Positions 6,146 through 12,607 of a DNA stretch of 15,424 nucleotides are shown in pieces. The DNA is taken from positions 1 through 15,424 of the forward strand of contig DASPKA010000100.1 of assembly GCA_035628335.1 (NCBI GenBank), read 5' to 3'. Position 1 is the first letter of the stretch. Each line of letters begins with the position of its first letter. Source of the stretch: DASPKA01 sp035628335. GTDB lineage: Bacteria > Patescibacteriota > Doudnabacteria > UBA920. A program made the position numbers and the translations under genes. The notes beneath the pieces were generated by a model. The model had not been told where the DNA came from and did no database searches. It saw only the letters and a list, made by a program, of their open reading frames with translations.

Positions 6146-6492
6146 AAATAATAGTGAAAAAAAATTTTTGTAAAATATTGATTACGTCCTTCTTTCTGAC
6201 TGTTTCAGCGCTCGTTCTTATAGATTATTTAGAAATAATAAATCATACGAGCCTTCCTGGTATAGCGTACGATCAACCTTTTGATATAGACTACAAAGGT
6301 TATCCCGAAATTTTTTATGAAAAAACAACGTTTTTCAAAAACTGTGCAGTCAAGTGTGAAATTGACTACCAATATACTCACTTCAGATGGGGAATGTTAG
6401 TCTATAATTTCGTTTATTTAAATTTGATTTTTATTCCTATGTTGATGGTTCCGTTTCTATTCTCAGTGTTGTATCGCAGAATATTTAAATGA
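6142..6492 (+). CDS. Orphan small membrane protein with two helices
   Basis: 116 aa from a TTG start, with a weak AAAGG eight bases upstream; no ATG is available near the N-terminus. The predicted topology is a basic N-tail, helix 1 (about 11-28), a 55-residue loop with a CxxxC pair (Cys68, Cys72) and many aromatic residues, helix 2 (about 86-110) and a YRRIFK tail. With both ends basic and presumably inside, the loop would be extracytoplasmic and the cysteines could pair there. No family is recognised. The hydrophobic pattern supports a real protein; the exact start is uncertain. Confidence 0.6.
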   Translation: MKIIVKKNFCKILITSFFLTVSALVLIDYLEIINHTSLPGIAYDQPFDIDYKGYPEIFYEKTTFFKNCAVKCEIDYQYTHFRWGMLVYNFVYLNLIFIPMLMVPFLFSVLYRRIFK

Positions 6493-6573
6493 TAACGTCA
6501 CAATAAATCGAGATTGCCGTCCTTTAAAGGTTCGCATGGTAGTCTTTAAGATGATTCAAGTATGAGAGGAAGG

Positions 6574-6596
6574 AAAAGGTGTCTGACACCTTTTTT
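6574..6596 (+). terminator. Compact terminator hairpin
   Basis: AAAAGGTGT-CTG-ACACCTTTT with a run of six T forms a stem of nine pairs with a three-base loop. It lies 81 bases after the 6142 gene and is probably its terminator. Its GGTGTCTGACACC core is a perfect odd palindrome. Confidence 0.7.
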
Positions 6597-6643
6597 CCAT
6601 TCAACAATTTCTTTTGATCGTTTACAGCTCAGCGAGTGGAGCG

Positions 6644-6664
6644 CCAAAAAACTACAGTTTTTGG
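6644..6664. repeat. Inverted repeat in the spacer before the Nudix-DUF218 gene
   Basis: CCAAAAAAC-TACA-GTTTTTGG pairs over eight positions with one bulged A. It is the second of three successive hairpins between 6574 and 6709. No T-run follows, so it is not an obvious terminator; it may be a protein-binding palindrome or leader structure. Confidence 0.45.
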
Positions 6665-6676
6665 AAGAGTTCTCCC

Positions 6677-6709
6677 TGAAAGTTTATTTTCCATGAAAAT
6701 AAACTTTCA
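6677..6709. repeat. Perfect 15-bp hairpin with CAT triloop
   Basis: TGAAAGTTTATTTTC and its exact reverse complement are separated only by CAT. The stem is A/T-rich and neither strand has a T-run after it, so it is not a standard terminator. It ends 17 bases before a short leader ORF and 52 bases before the Nudix-DUF218 start. It could be an operator palindrome or an mRNA leader hairpin. Confidence 0.6.
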
Positions 6710-6726
6710 AAAAGGAAGGAAAAAGG

Positions 6727-6759
6727 ATGGTTGAAACGAGCTTCATTAAACATCTATAA
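6727..6759 (+). CDS. Possible 10-aa leader peptide
   Basis: A purine-rich ribosome site (AAGGAAGG, from 6711) precedes ATG 6727 and the ten codons MVETSFIKHL, ending TAA at 6757-6759. The Nudix-DUF218 ATG follows after two bases. The larger gene has no ribosome site of its own, so its translation may depend on re-initiation after this peptide. Confidence 0.35.
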   Translation: MVETSFIKHL

Positions 6760-6761
6760 GT

Positions 6762-7913
6762 ATGTCCCAAGACGAGTTAGTTGACGTGATTGATGGAAGG
6801 GGGAATTTCAAAAAAGTAGTTTCCAAAAAACAAGCCCATCTTGGGGGGTTGTTACATAGGACTGTTATATCTGAAGTAATAGATTCCGAGGGGCGGTGGT
6901 TGCTTACAAAGCCTTCAAAAGGACGGCAGGACGAAGCGCAGTATGTTTCTCCGATTGGTGGCCATGTTCGGGCTGGGGAAAGCGAAGAGGATGCCTTAAG
7001 GCGAGAAGCTGCCGAAGAGCTGGGGCTCGAAGGTTATTTTAAATATGAATATGTGGGCAGAGCTATCTTGAACCGTTTTGTGGTAGGTAGGCAAGAGAAC
7101 CATTTTTTTATAGTTTTCAAAATCTATAGTGACGCCAAACCCATTTTTAATCACGAAGCAGAAAGTGGTAAGTATTTTACAGTGAACGAGCTGCGTGCAG
7201 AGTTAAGTCAACGACCAGAATTGTTTGGTAATGCCTTTCGGTTTGTGGTGCAGAAATTTTTTCCTGAGCTGGGTAATCAGCCTGAGGCACCCATTGCCCT
7301 TGTCTGGGATTATTTACAAATGCACCAACAGGTGCAAAAAGCTGACTGTATTTTAGCTTTGGGAAGTCACGATGTTAGGGTTGCGCACCGTGCTGTTGAG
7401 CTTTACAAACAAGGGTATGCTCCCTACATTGTTTTTTCTGGAGGGTTTGGTAGACTTACTGGTGATTTTCCAAAGCCGGAAGCTGAGGTGTTTGCTGACG
7501 AGGCAGAAAAGCTTGGTGTGCCTCGTGATAAAATGTTCATTGAAAATGAGTCGACAAACACAGGTGAGAATATTAAGCTTTCCATGCAGCTGCTTAAAGA
7601 AAAAGAGTTAGATCCACAAAGTTTTATCTTGGTGACTAAACCCTATATGGAACGTCGAGCGTACGCAGCTTTTAAAAAACTTGTGCCAGATAAGCATGTC
7701 ATACCGACCTCGCCACTGTACTCCTTTGCAGAGGCGCCGTATACCAGTTTTGATCAAGAGGAGGTGATACATATTATGATCGGTGACTTGCAGCGCATCA
7801 AAGTCTACCCTGTGAAAGGATTTCAAATCCCACAAGCTATACCAGACAAGGTGTGGTCTGCTTATATTGATCTCGTAGCGCGAGGTTATAAGAAATATTT
7901 AATATCCGATTGA
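6762..7913 (+). CDS. Nudix hydrolase fused to a DUF218 (YdcF/SanA-like) domain
   Basis: 383 aa in two domains. Residues 30-165 are a Nudix hydrolase with a perfect Nudix box: Gly67, Glu73, then REAAEELGL at 81-89, the GX5EX7REUXEEXGU signature that binds Mg2+ and cleaves nucleoside-diphosphate-linked substrates. From about 178 to the C-terminus is a DUF218-type domain: DCILALGSHD (195-204), then FSGG (225-228), ENESTNTGEN (261-270, the family hallmark) and the block FILVTKPYMERRA (288-300). DUF218 proteins such as YdcF, SanA and ElyC are linked to envelope functions and some bind nucleotides, but here there is no membrane helix, so the fusion is probably cytoplasmic. Both domains keep their key residues. 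The fusion suggests linked nucleotide-derivative chemistry (inference). The start lacks its own ribosome binding site. Confidence 0.92.
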   Translation: MSQDELVDVIDGRGNFKKVVSKKQAHLGGLLHRTVISEVIDSEGRWLLTKPSKGRQDEAQYVSPIGGHVRAGESEEDALRREAAEELGLEGYFKYEYVGRAILNRFVVGRQENHFFIVFKIYSDAKPIFNHEAESGKYFTVNELRAELSQRPELFGNAFRFVVQKFFPELGNQPEAPIALVWDYLQMHQQVQKADCILALGSHDVRVAHRAVELYKQGYAPYIVFSGGFGRLTGDFPKPEAEVFADEAEKLGVPRDKMFIENESTNTGENIKLSMQLLKEKELDPQSFILVTKPYMERRAYAAFKKLVPDKHVIPTSPLYSFAEAPYTSFDQEEVIHIMIGDLQRIKVYPVKGFQIPQAIPDKVWSAYIDLVARGYKKYLISD

Positions 7914-7954
7914 AACTCAGCAAGGCCTGTCTCCGTCTTTTCATACCAGATTTT

Positions 7955-7984
7955 TTCACAATTCCTATACGTAAGTTGTATTAA
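7955..7984 (+). promoter_or_regulatory. Promoter of the SDR gene
   Basis: TTCACA (7955-7960), an 18-base spacer and TATTAA (7979-7984) predict a start near 7991, only about eight bases before the ATG. This gives a nearly leaderless mRNA with no room for a Shine-Dalgarno. Confidence 0.45.
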
Positions 7985-7998
7985 CTCATTAAATATCT

Positions 7999-8661
7999 AT
8001 GAGAACAGTCGTGATAACTGGAGTAAGTCGAGGTATTGGGAAGGCGCTGGCGCAGAAATTTTTGGAAGAAGGGTATTTTGTGATTGGTACCTCCACCAGT
8101 GGTACGGTAGATTTTTCTCATGAACATTTGACAGTTTTTCAGCTTGAGCTCACTAGTGAAGAGAGTATAAAGATATGTGTTGAGCACATCCACTCGCTTG
8201 AGCAACGCATAGATATACTTTTTAACAATGCAGGCATCACTACCTATGACGAGGATAATGCTCTGCGGATTGATCCAAGCATTCTTAGAAAAGCATTTGA
8301 GATAAATCTTTTTGGCCCCATTCAGCTCACGCAGTCTTTGTTAACCGTGATCCAGGATGGTAGTCACATTATAAATTTAACTTCGCGTTATGGCTCGTTG
8401 AATTATATCTGGGGACCAGATGCCCCGAGCTACCGCATGTCCAAAGCTGCGCTGAATATGTACACTCGCGTCATGGCTTTGGCTTTGAAAGACAGAGGCA
8501 TCACTGTTTCCTGCGTGCATCCCGGGTGGGTAAAAACCGATATGGGCGGTCCAAATGCACAAATGGAACCTACCGAGGCAGTGGAACACCTCTTTGCACT
8601 TGCTATCTCCAAACCGGAAAGCGGCCAGTTCTGGTTTAAAGGCGAGCATTTCCCGTGGTAA
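7999..8661 (+). CDS. Short-chain dehydrogenase/reductase (SDR)
   Basis: 220 aa classical SDR. The Rossmann nucleotide motif is TGVSRGIG (7-14); NNAG is at 76-79, followed by the structural Asn103. The catalytic set is Ser129, Tyr145 and Lys149 (SYRMSK), followed by the HPGWVKTDMGG block that closes the cofactor site. It is an NAD(P)H-dependent oxidoreductase acting on a carbonyl or hydroxyl group. The Arg after Ser in the glycine motif is often seen in NADPH-using members (weak inference). It is slightly shorter than the usual 250 residues but complete. No partner gene reveals its substrate. Confidence 0.93.
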   Translation: MRTVVITGVSRGIGKALAQKFLEEGYFVIGTSTSGTVDFSHEHLTVFQLELTSEESIKICVEHIHSLEQRIDILFNNAGITTYDEDNALRIDPSILRKAFEINLFGPIQLTQSLLTVIQDGSHIINLTSRYGSLNYIWGPDAPSYRMSKAALNMYTRVMALALKDRGITVSCVHPGWVKTDMGGPNAQMEPTEAVEHLFALAISKPESGQFWFKGEHFPW

Positions 8662-8813
8662 ACTTCGGCAAAAAAATATCCTTCTTCCAAAAATTATTTC
8701 AATACACAAACTTTTGCTACAGATGCCTACTCCACTGTTTTCACAGTTATAAGCTGTTTCCCGTCATATATGTAACTATATTAAAATATCATACTGCACT
8801 CATATGATTTGGG

Positions 8814-8819
8814 TATAAT
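8814..8819 (+). promoter_or_regulatory. Consensus -10 box of the 8867 gene
   Basis: A TATAAT box lies 47 bases before the ATG at 8867; no good -35 is present at 16-18 bases. It leaves a roughly 40-base leader with only a weak GAGTGAAG ribosome site. Confidence 0.5.
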
Positions 8820-8866
8820 TGAGCTAGTTCTATACATATGGCGCATTAAAGAGTGAAGTAAATTAT

Positions 8867-9184
8867 ATGATATATACAAATAGGAATGATTTGTTCAATT
8901 TGCTGCGTAATTACCATGGAAAGCCGTTACCTGAAACAGCTGGCGACCCACACGCGGAAGAGTTTATAGGGGAACTGGTAATCCTTCAGGACAAAATCAC
9001 CAGCATGATTTTAGGCTTGGCGTATAAGCGAGCAAATTTCTTTGATTGGTCCCCTGAAGTCAAAGCACTTAGCGCTCGTGTTCAGGCAAGACCGAAGCTG
9101 GAAAAATCTAAAGAAGAACTCATAACTACAAAGACAACAGAACTTCTTGCAATGGTAGACTTCGCCAAAAAAGTCTCCGCATAA
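8867..9184 (+). CDS. Orphan 105-aa helical protein
   Basis: A soluble, mostly helical protein without a signal peptide or membrane segment. It begins MIYTNRNDLFNLLRNYHGKP, followed by an acidic stretch, an amphipathic helix (EEFIGELVILQDKITSMIL, about 31-49) and a Lys/Glu-rich C-terminal helix ending in DFAKKVSA. I do not recognise a family. It has its own -10 box and ends before a strong shared terminator, so it is a single-gene unit convergent with the cold-shock gene. Confidence 0.75.
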   Translation: MIYTNRNDLFNLLRNYHGKPLPETAGDPHAEEFIGELVILQDKITSMILGLAYKRANFFDWSPEVKALSARVQARPKLEKSKEELITTKTTELLAMVDFAKKVSA

Positions 9185-9207
9185 ACCCAGCTCACTTACA
9201 CAAATCA

Positions 9208-9232
9208 AAACCCCGGCCAAAGGCCGGGGTTT
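9208..9232. terminator. Bidirectional terminator between convergent genes
   Basis: AAACCCCGGCC-AAA-GGCCGGGGTTT is a perfect 11-bp GC-rich hairpin, with short T-runs on both strands (GGGGTTT and GGGGTTTTG). It serves the 8867 gene and the minus-strand cold-shock gene. Confidence 0.85.
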
Positions 9233-9236
9233 AAAG

Positions 9237-9443
9237 TTAGGCTTCTACGCGTTGTACGTTTGTAGCGTTTTTTCCTTTTGGAGAATCTTCAATATTAAAG
9301 GTAACTTTATCTCCCTCTCGCAGTTCGTCAAACCTGACGCCTACCAGAGAGTTGCTGTGGAAGAACAAATCTGTGGTTTGTCCGTCTACAGTAATGAAGC
9401 CAAAACCTTTTTCGGTCAATTTTTTGATTATGCCGGTATTCAT
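9237..9443 (-). CDS. Cold-shock domain protein (CspA family)
   Basis: 68 aa, the full length of a single cold-shock domain. It opens MNTGIIKKLTEKGFGFITVDG, with RNP1 KGFGFI (12-17) and a diverged RNP2 DLFFHS (25-30), where typical members have VFVHFSA. The rest (GDKVTFNIEDSPKGKNATNVQRVE) matches the last strands of the five-stranded OB fold. These proteins bind single-stranded RNA/DNA and act as RNA chaperones in the cytoplasm. No Shine-Dalgarno is evident before the ATG. The predicted promoter lies about 100 bases upstream, leaving a long leader as in regulated csp genes. Confidence 0.93.
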   Translation of the reverse strand: MNTGIIKKLTEKGFGFITVDGQTTDLFFHSNSLVGVRFDELREGDKVTFNIEDSPKGKNATNVQRVEA

Positions 9444-9549
9444 TTTGCTAGAAATTAGTGAGTTAAATGCAAGATAAGATTATGTTTAGAGCTTGGGAAA
9501 GCTCAAGAAACTCGACTAAATTTCAATCCATAATGTATGTTTGCAGGTT

Positions 9550-9578
9550 AGTATGGCATTAATTGGGCAAACTGTCAA
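9550..9578 (-). promoter_or_regulatory. Strong promoter of the cold-shock gene
   Basis: On the minus strand TTGACA (9578-9573) is followed after exactly 17 bases by CATACT (9555-9550), preceded by TGC (extended -10). Start near 9543 predicts a leader of about 100 nt to the ATG at 9443. The leader contains a small GAGCTT-TCCC-AAGCTC hairpin. Confidence 0.65.
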
Positions 9579-9867
9579 TATCCCGTAATGATTCAACGCT
9601 ACTCCTTATCCAATTGCTAGACATGTACCTATATACACTTTCAACCCATGAGATAAGCGAAGGGTCATCTCGGTGGTCATAAAGAAAATATCAAAATGTA
9701 GGGCTCATAATTAAAAAATGTTTGAAGACTTGACTTGACATCAGTTGGGTGCGGGAGACCAGGTGTTTCCAAGGTAGAGGAAGAGGGAAATCGCGTAGGG
9801 TTGGTAAATGCTGTAAGATCTGATATTGTACAACATTAACAAACTGGGGCTTGTAAGGCTTTTTTAG
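9579..9867. other. 289-base spacer without a recognisable gene
   Basis: The only open frames here are short: plus 9563-9682 from TTG (39 aa), a plus frame at about 9725-9834, and a 24-codon minus frame. All lack a ribosome binding site and resemble nothing I know. A TTGACA (9734-9739) has no partner -10. The purine-rich tract about 9750-9800 did not fold into a structure I could recognise. Confidence 0.5.
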
Positions 9868-9873
9868 TATACT
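9868..9873 (+). promoter_or_regulatory. -10 box giving a leaderless DinB-like mRNA
   Basis: A TATACT box ends exactly six bases before the ATG at 9880, the same spacing as at 3835, 13885 and 15079 (minus). There is no Shine-Dalgarno and no clear -35. Confidence 0.5.
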
Positions 9874-9879
9874 TAGCTA

Positions 9880-10317
9880 ATGCGAGATCCAAAGTTTCTT
9901 TATTATTTAAAAACCCTTAGGTCTGAAGATTGGAATAAAATGGCGACAGCTTTATGGACTGTAAAGGATGTGGTTGCGCATATGGTGGCTTGGGAAAAAG
10001 CGGAAGTTAAAGCAGTTCGGCTTACGTGGAGAGATAAAAAATGGCCTGAATGGTTTACCGGAGATTATGATAATTTTAATTCTAAAGCAGTTGAATTTTA
10101 TAAACACTATTCTCCGGAAGCTTTGATGGATGAGTGGGCTAGATGGCAAGCTCGAGTGCAAGAAGAAGTTGAGAATATTGGAATTGAAAACATACAATCA
10201 CGTCCTGATTTATTTGCTTGGGTGTTTGAGGGAATTGACGATGACCAAATGGACGGCAGCGAAAGTCATTATAAGCATCATTATAATCAGATTAAACACG
10301 TAGTAACTAATACGTAG
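9880..10317 (+). CDS. DinB-like (ClbS/DfsB-type) four-helix protein
   Basis: 145 aa. The block WTVKDVVAHMVAWEKAE (26-42) is the typical helix of DinB superfamily proteins, with the first metal-ligand His34. A C-terminal HYKHHYNQIKH (130-140) supplies the second histidine pair of the fold. A Trp-rich middle section fits a four-helix bundle of the ClbS/DfsB branch (SxxEK-W…H pattern). Members include thiol transferases and a colibactin-hydrolysing resistance protein, so a stress or detoxification role is plausible, but the substrate is unknown. The final segment is a little short for the family. No terminator is seen, and the lyase-like gene starts 35 bases downstream. Confidence 0.75.
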   Translation: MRDPKFLYYLKTLRSEDWNKMATALWTVKDVVAHMVAWEKAEVKAVRLTWRDKKWPEWFTGDYDNFNSKAVEFYKHYSPEALMDEWARWQARVQEEVENIGIENIQSRPDLFAWVFEGIDDDQMDGSESHYKHHYNQIKHVVTNT

Positions 10318-10352
10318 GACGAGAAAGGGTAGATTAAAATCAATATAAAGCT

Positions 10353-10553
10353 ATGCTAAATAAACTATCAATCATTTTTTGTGGCGTCATACTTGGCTTT
10401 AGCCTAACCAGTACTGTTAAAGCTGCAAGTCCAGGAATTACAATAGAATGGGAGTTAAAAGATGGGACGGTGTATCGCATTAAAAACGGGAATTTTGGAA
10501 ATACAGGGAGCTGCGGCCAACAAAGACTAAGCATGGTACCAGGTATGATCTGA
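10353..10553 (+). pseudogene. N-terminal part of the frameshifted secreted lyase-like gene
   Basis: It encodes 66 residues: a signal peptide (MLNKLSIIFCGVILGFSLTS…, cleavage near VKA|AS at 24-25) and then a strand-rich start with TIEWELKDGTVYRIKNGNFGN. The frame ends at TGA 10551-10553. The -1 frame is open from 10484 through to 12412 and continues with a sensible sequence (TRYDLRIKNNSAITYETAALRIRV…). The two parts therefore look like one gene broken by a single-base shift between about 10505 and 10550. A true mutation, a sequencing error or a programmed shift are all possible; no classic slippery heptamer is seen. Confidence 0.65.
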
Positions 10554-10663
10554 GAATTAAAAATAATTCAGCTATTACCTATGAAACCGCTGCGCTGCGT
10601 ATCAGAGTTGCTAGACCGTCTCGGGGCCGGACTCAGGTAAAAATTGAAAACATTACTACTCCT

Positions 10664-12412
10664 TTGCCTGCGAGTATTACCCAGTGGTGGCAGCCGAGCG
10701 GACTTGCTAACGCTGGTGCAAAAAACGGCTTTTTCTACGAAATACTTGGTAATGGAGAACAGTTAAAATACGCAGGCCCCAGCAAAAATACGGCTGAGTG
10801 GGGCGGAAGAAGTAATGGGATTGTGCGTGTCGATGGGTCTGCATTCACCATAAACGAATTTTGGCAAAGACAACCTCGCAAAATCTTAGTCACTGATACT
10901 GAAGTGGTATTATCTCTGTTTGAAGGGTCGGAGCAGCTCAAAAATACTACGGGAGGTATTTTTGGGGGGCAAGGCTTCGAACCTCTCAGAAATGGCGAAG
11001 CTATCTGGGACAGGTTTGGTGTATATAGAGGAAGTGCATCTGATCAAAACGTTGTTGCTGACACTGAAGCTCTGCCCGCGTTAAACGTCACTCAACGAAA
11101 CAAACTTATAGAAAGCTTTGTGATAGCTCCACAAGTTCTTCATGCAGCAAGTGCTAGTCCTCGAAGAGTCGAAATAAACCAGTTACTCAGTAAATACACA
11201 CAGTGGCAAGGCACTTCCTGGAATGCCAATTTCGCAGACCCCATGCCTGGAAGAGAATGGCCTGGGGATTCAAATAAAACTACGCTATTCTCGCAGCAGG
11301 TGAGAAGCAGTTACACGCCTGAAGACAAGCCTTTGGTGTATAACTGGCGAGACTGGGGAGATGTTTTTTGGAGCAATAGCGAACCCAGCAGTAACCACTA
11401 CGACTGGACGAGGAGTGCCTTAAAATTTTATTTAAAGACTGGAGACAAGGAAGCCCTGCGCTGGGGCCTGGCTTCTGCGCGTCATCGCGCAAGTACTGAC
11501 CACATCTTCACAAATGCTGGTAAAAAAGACTGGATAGGATTTCAGCGATATGAAATAGGCGACCATGGAGATAACCAGAGTTTCGTTGCGCGGCCTAGCC
11601 ACACCTGGGTAGAAGGATTATATCTTGCATACAACATAACCAAAGATCGTTGGTTTAAAGAAGTGGCAGACGAGAGTGCAGAAGCTGCTTGGCGTTACTG
11701 GGGTGGTACGCAAAGCGCCAAACTCGATGCTTGCGGCGAAACTCGCATAGCCACCTGGCCAATGCTTACACTCCTCACGAGCTACCGCGAAACAAAAAAA
11801 GAAAAATACTTCACTAAAGCTAAAGAGTTGATGCAGAGTATAGTAGATCAAGAGCAGCAGTCAGGTGGGGAGGGTTACATAAAAAGCAAGTGCGATTGGG
11901 GTAATACCAACAATGCCCAACCACTTATGGAGGCCTACAGTATAAAACCCATAAGTCTTTTCTACGAAACTGCAAAAATCCGAGGTAAAAAGGAATGGAG
12001 GCCTGAGTTTACTGCTTACATTCTACGTATGGCAAACTGGGTCGCTACGCCATACCCGAGTGGACCTAAAACAGAAAACAACGGCTACTCTTATCTATGG
12101 TGCAAATCAAATACTACCTGCGTGCAACCGTCAGACCCTAAAGGCGAAGTAGCTTACCAGATAATGTTTGCCGACTTGTTTACCTTGGCACACAGCTTAG
12201 ACTCTCGTGGAATAAGCTCCGCTACAAAGATGTCCTGGTATGATTTAGCGATTGAGGAATTTAAAGGCTCAGTAAATAATGCTGCTCAGCCCCTAGGAAT
12301 AGTTGGTTTCTTAACCAACCAATACCCAGGTACTGAAAGTAAAATACTCGGCTGGATGCAGCAATTCAATGATCGTACCGCACGATTACTTGCTTCTAAG
12401 AAAGGATATTGA
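10664..12412 (+). CDS. Main part of a secreted PcRGLX/YetA-like polysaccharide lyase (frameshifted)
   Basis: 582 aa if counted from the TTG at 10664, but the frame is open from 10484 and probably belongs with the signal peptide at 10353 (about 685 aa in total). The first 170 residues are strand-rich (RIFT-barrel-like). The rest is helical and aromatic, typical of an (alpha/alpha) toroid: WRDWGDVFWSNSE…YDWTRSALKFYLKTGD, then ARHRASTDHIF, DHGDNQ and HTWVEGLYLAYNITKD. The order RDWGD / TGD / ARH / HxWVEGL is what I know from exo-rhamnogalacturonan lyase-like PcRGLX and YetA proteins, so an extracytoplasmic role on pectin-like or other uronic-acid sugars is likely. Exact substrate is unknown. Without the signal peptide the product would stay in the cytoplasm. 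Confidence 0.7.
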   Translation: MPASITQWWQPSGLANAGAKNGFFYEILGNGEQLKYAGPSKNTAEWGGRSNGIVRVDGSAFTINEFWQRQPRKILVTDTEVVLSLFEGSEQLKNTTGGIFGGQGFEPLRNGEAIWDRFGVYRGSASDQNVVADTEALPALNVTQRNKLIESFVIAPQVLHAASASPRRVEINQLLSKYTQWQGTSWNANFADPMPGREWPGDSNKTTLFSQQVRSSYTPEDKPLVYNWRDWGDVFWSNSEPSSNHYDWTRSALKFYLKTGDKEALRWGLASARHRASTDHIFTNAGKKDWIGFQRYEIGDHGDNQSFVARPSHTWVEGLYLAYNITKDRWFKEVADESAEAAWRYWGGTQSAKLDACGETRIATWPMLTLLTSYRETKKEKYFTKAKELMQSIVDQEQQSGGEGYIKSKCDWGNTNNAQPLMEAYSIKPISLFYETAKIRGKKEWRPEFTAYILRMANWVATPYPSGPKTENNGYSYLWCKSNTTCVQPSDPKGEVAYQIMFADLFTLAHSLDSRGISSATKMSWYDLAIEEFKGSVNNAAQPLGIVGFLTNQYPGTESKILGWMQQFNDRTARLLASKKGY

Positions 12413-12478
12413 AAAGCTGGTATTGACCAAGTATCGAAAGTCGTGTACCATAACTACATGATAGGTTACATGAACCAA

Positions 12479-12607
12479 TCAAACCTTCTTAATCTCCTTA
12501 TCTTGCATAAGGCGGTTTAAGGTATCTACATTACTTTCCAACATCCCAACCGTCTTATGCAGAGCATGGGCGGTTTTTTGTTTTACGTGTTGGTATTTAA
12601 GGAGAAT
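12479..12607 (-). CDS. Short minus-strand reading frame, possibly a gene remnant
   Basis: A 42-codon frame, open from the stop at 12608-12610 to TGA at 12479-12481, reads like an amphipathic helix (…QKTAHALHKTVGMLESNVD…). The only ATG is at 12544, leaving 21 residues. It overlaps the plus-strand terminator. It might be the C-terminus of a broken small gene that also includes 12583-12732, in a different frame. No clear start or ribosome site. Confidence 0.2.
   Translation of the reverse strand: MLLKYQHVKQKTAHALHKTVGMLESNVDTLNRLMQDKEIKKV
12505..12560 (+). promoter_or_regulatory. Possible antiterminator hairpin
   Basis: GCATAAGGCGGTT (12505-12517) pairs over 13 positions (one G·U) with AACCGTCTTATGC (12548-12560). 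The second arm is also the 5' arm of the terminator at 12548-12579, so the two structures exclude each other, as in attenuators. Regulation is inference. The minus-strand reading frame across the same bases is a competing explanation. Confidence 0.35.
12548..12579 (+). terminator. Rho-independent terminator after the lyase-like gene
   Basis: AACCGTCTTATGC-AGA-GCATGGGCGGTT forms 12 pairs with two T·G and one bulged T, followed by six T (12574-12579). It lies 135 bases after the lyase-like stop codon. Confidence 0.65.

Noticed and set aside
9690..9867. Known structured RNA in the spacer before the DinB-like gene
   Set aside because: I compared the purine-rich tract mentally with SRP RNA and tmRNA patterns and found no match; no strong hairpin or promoter pair is present.
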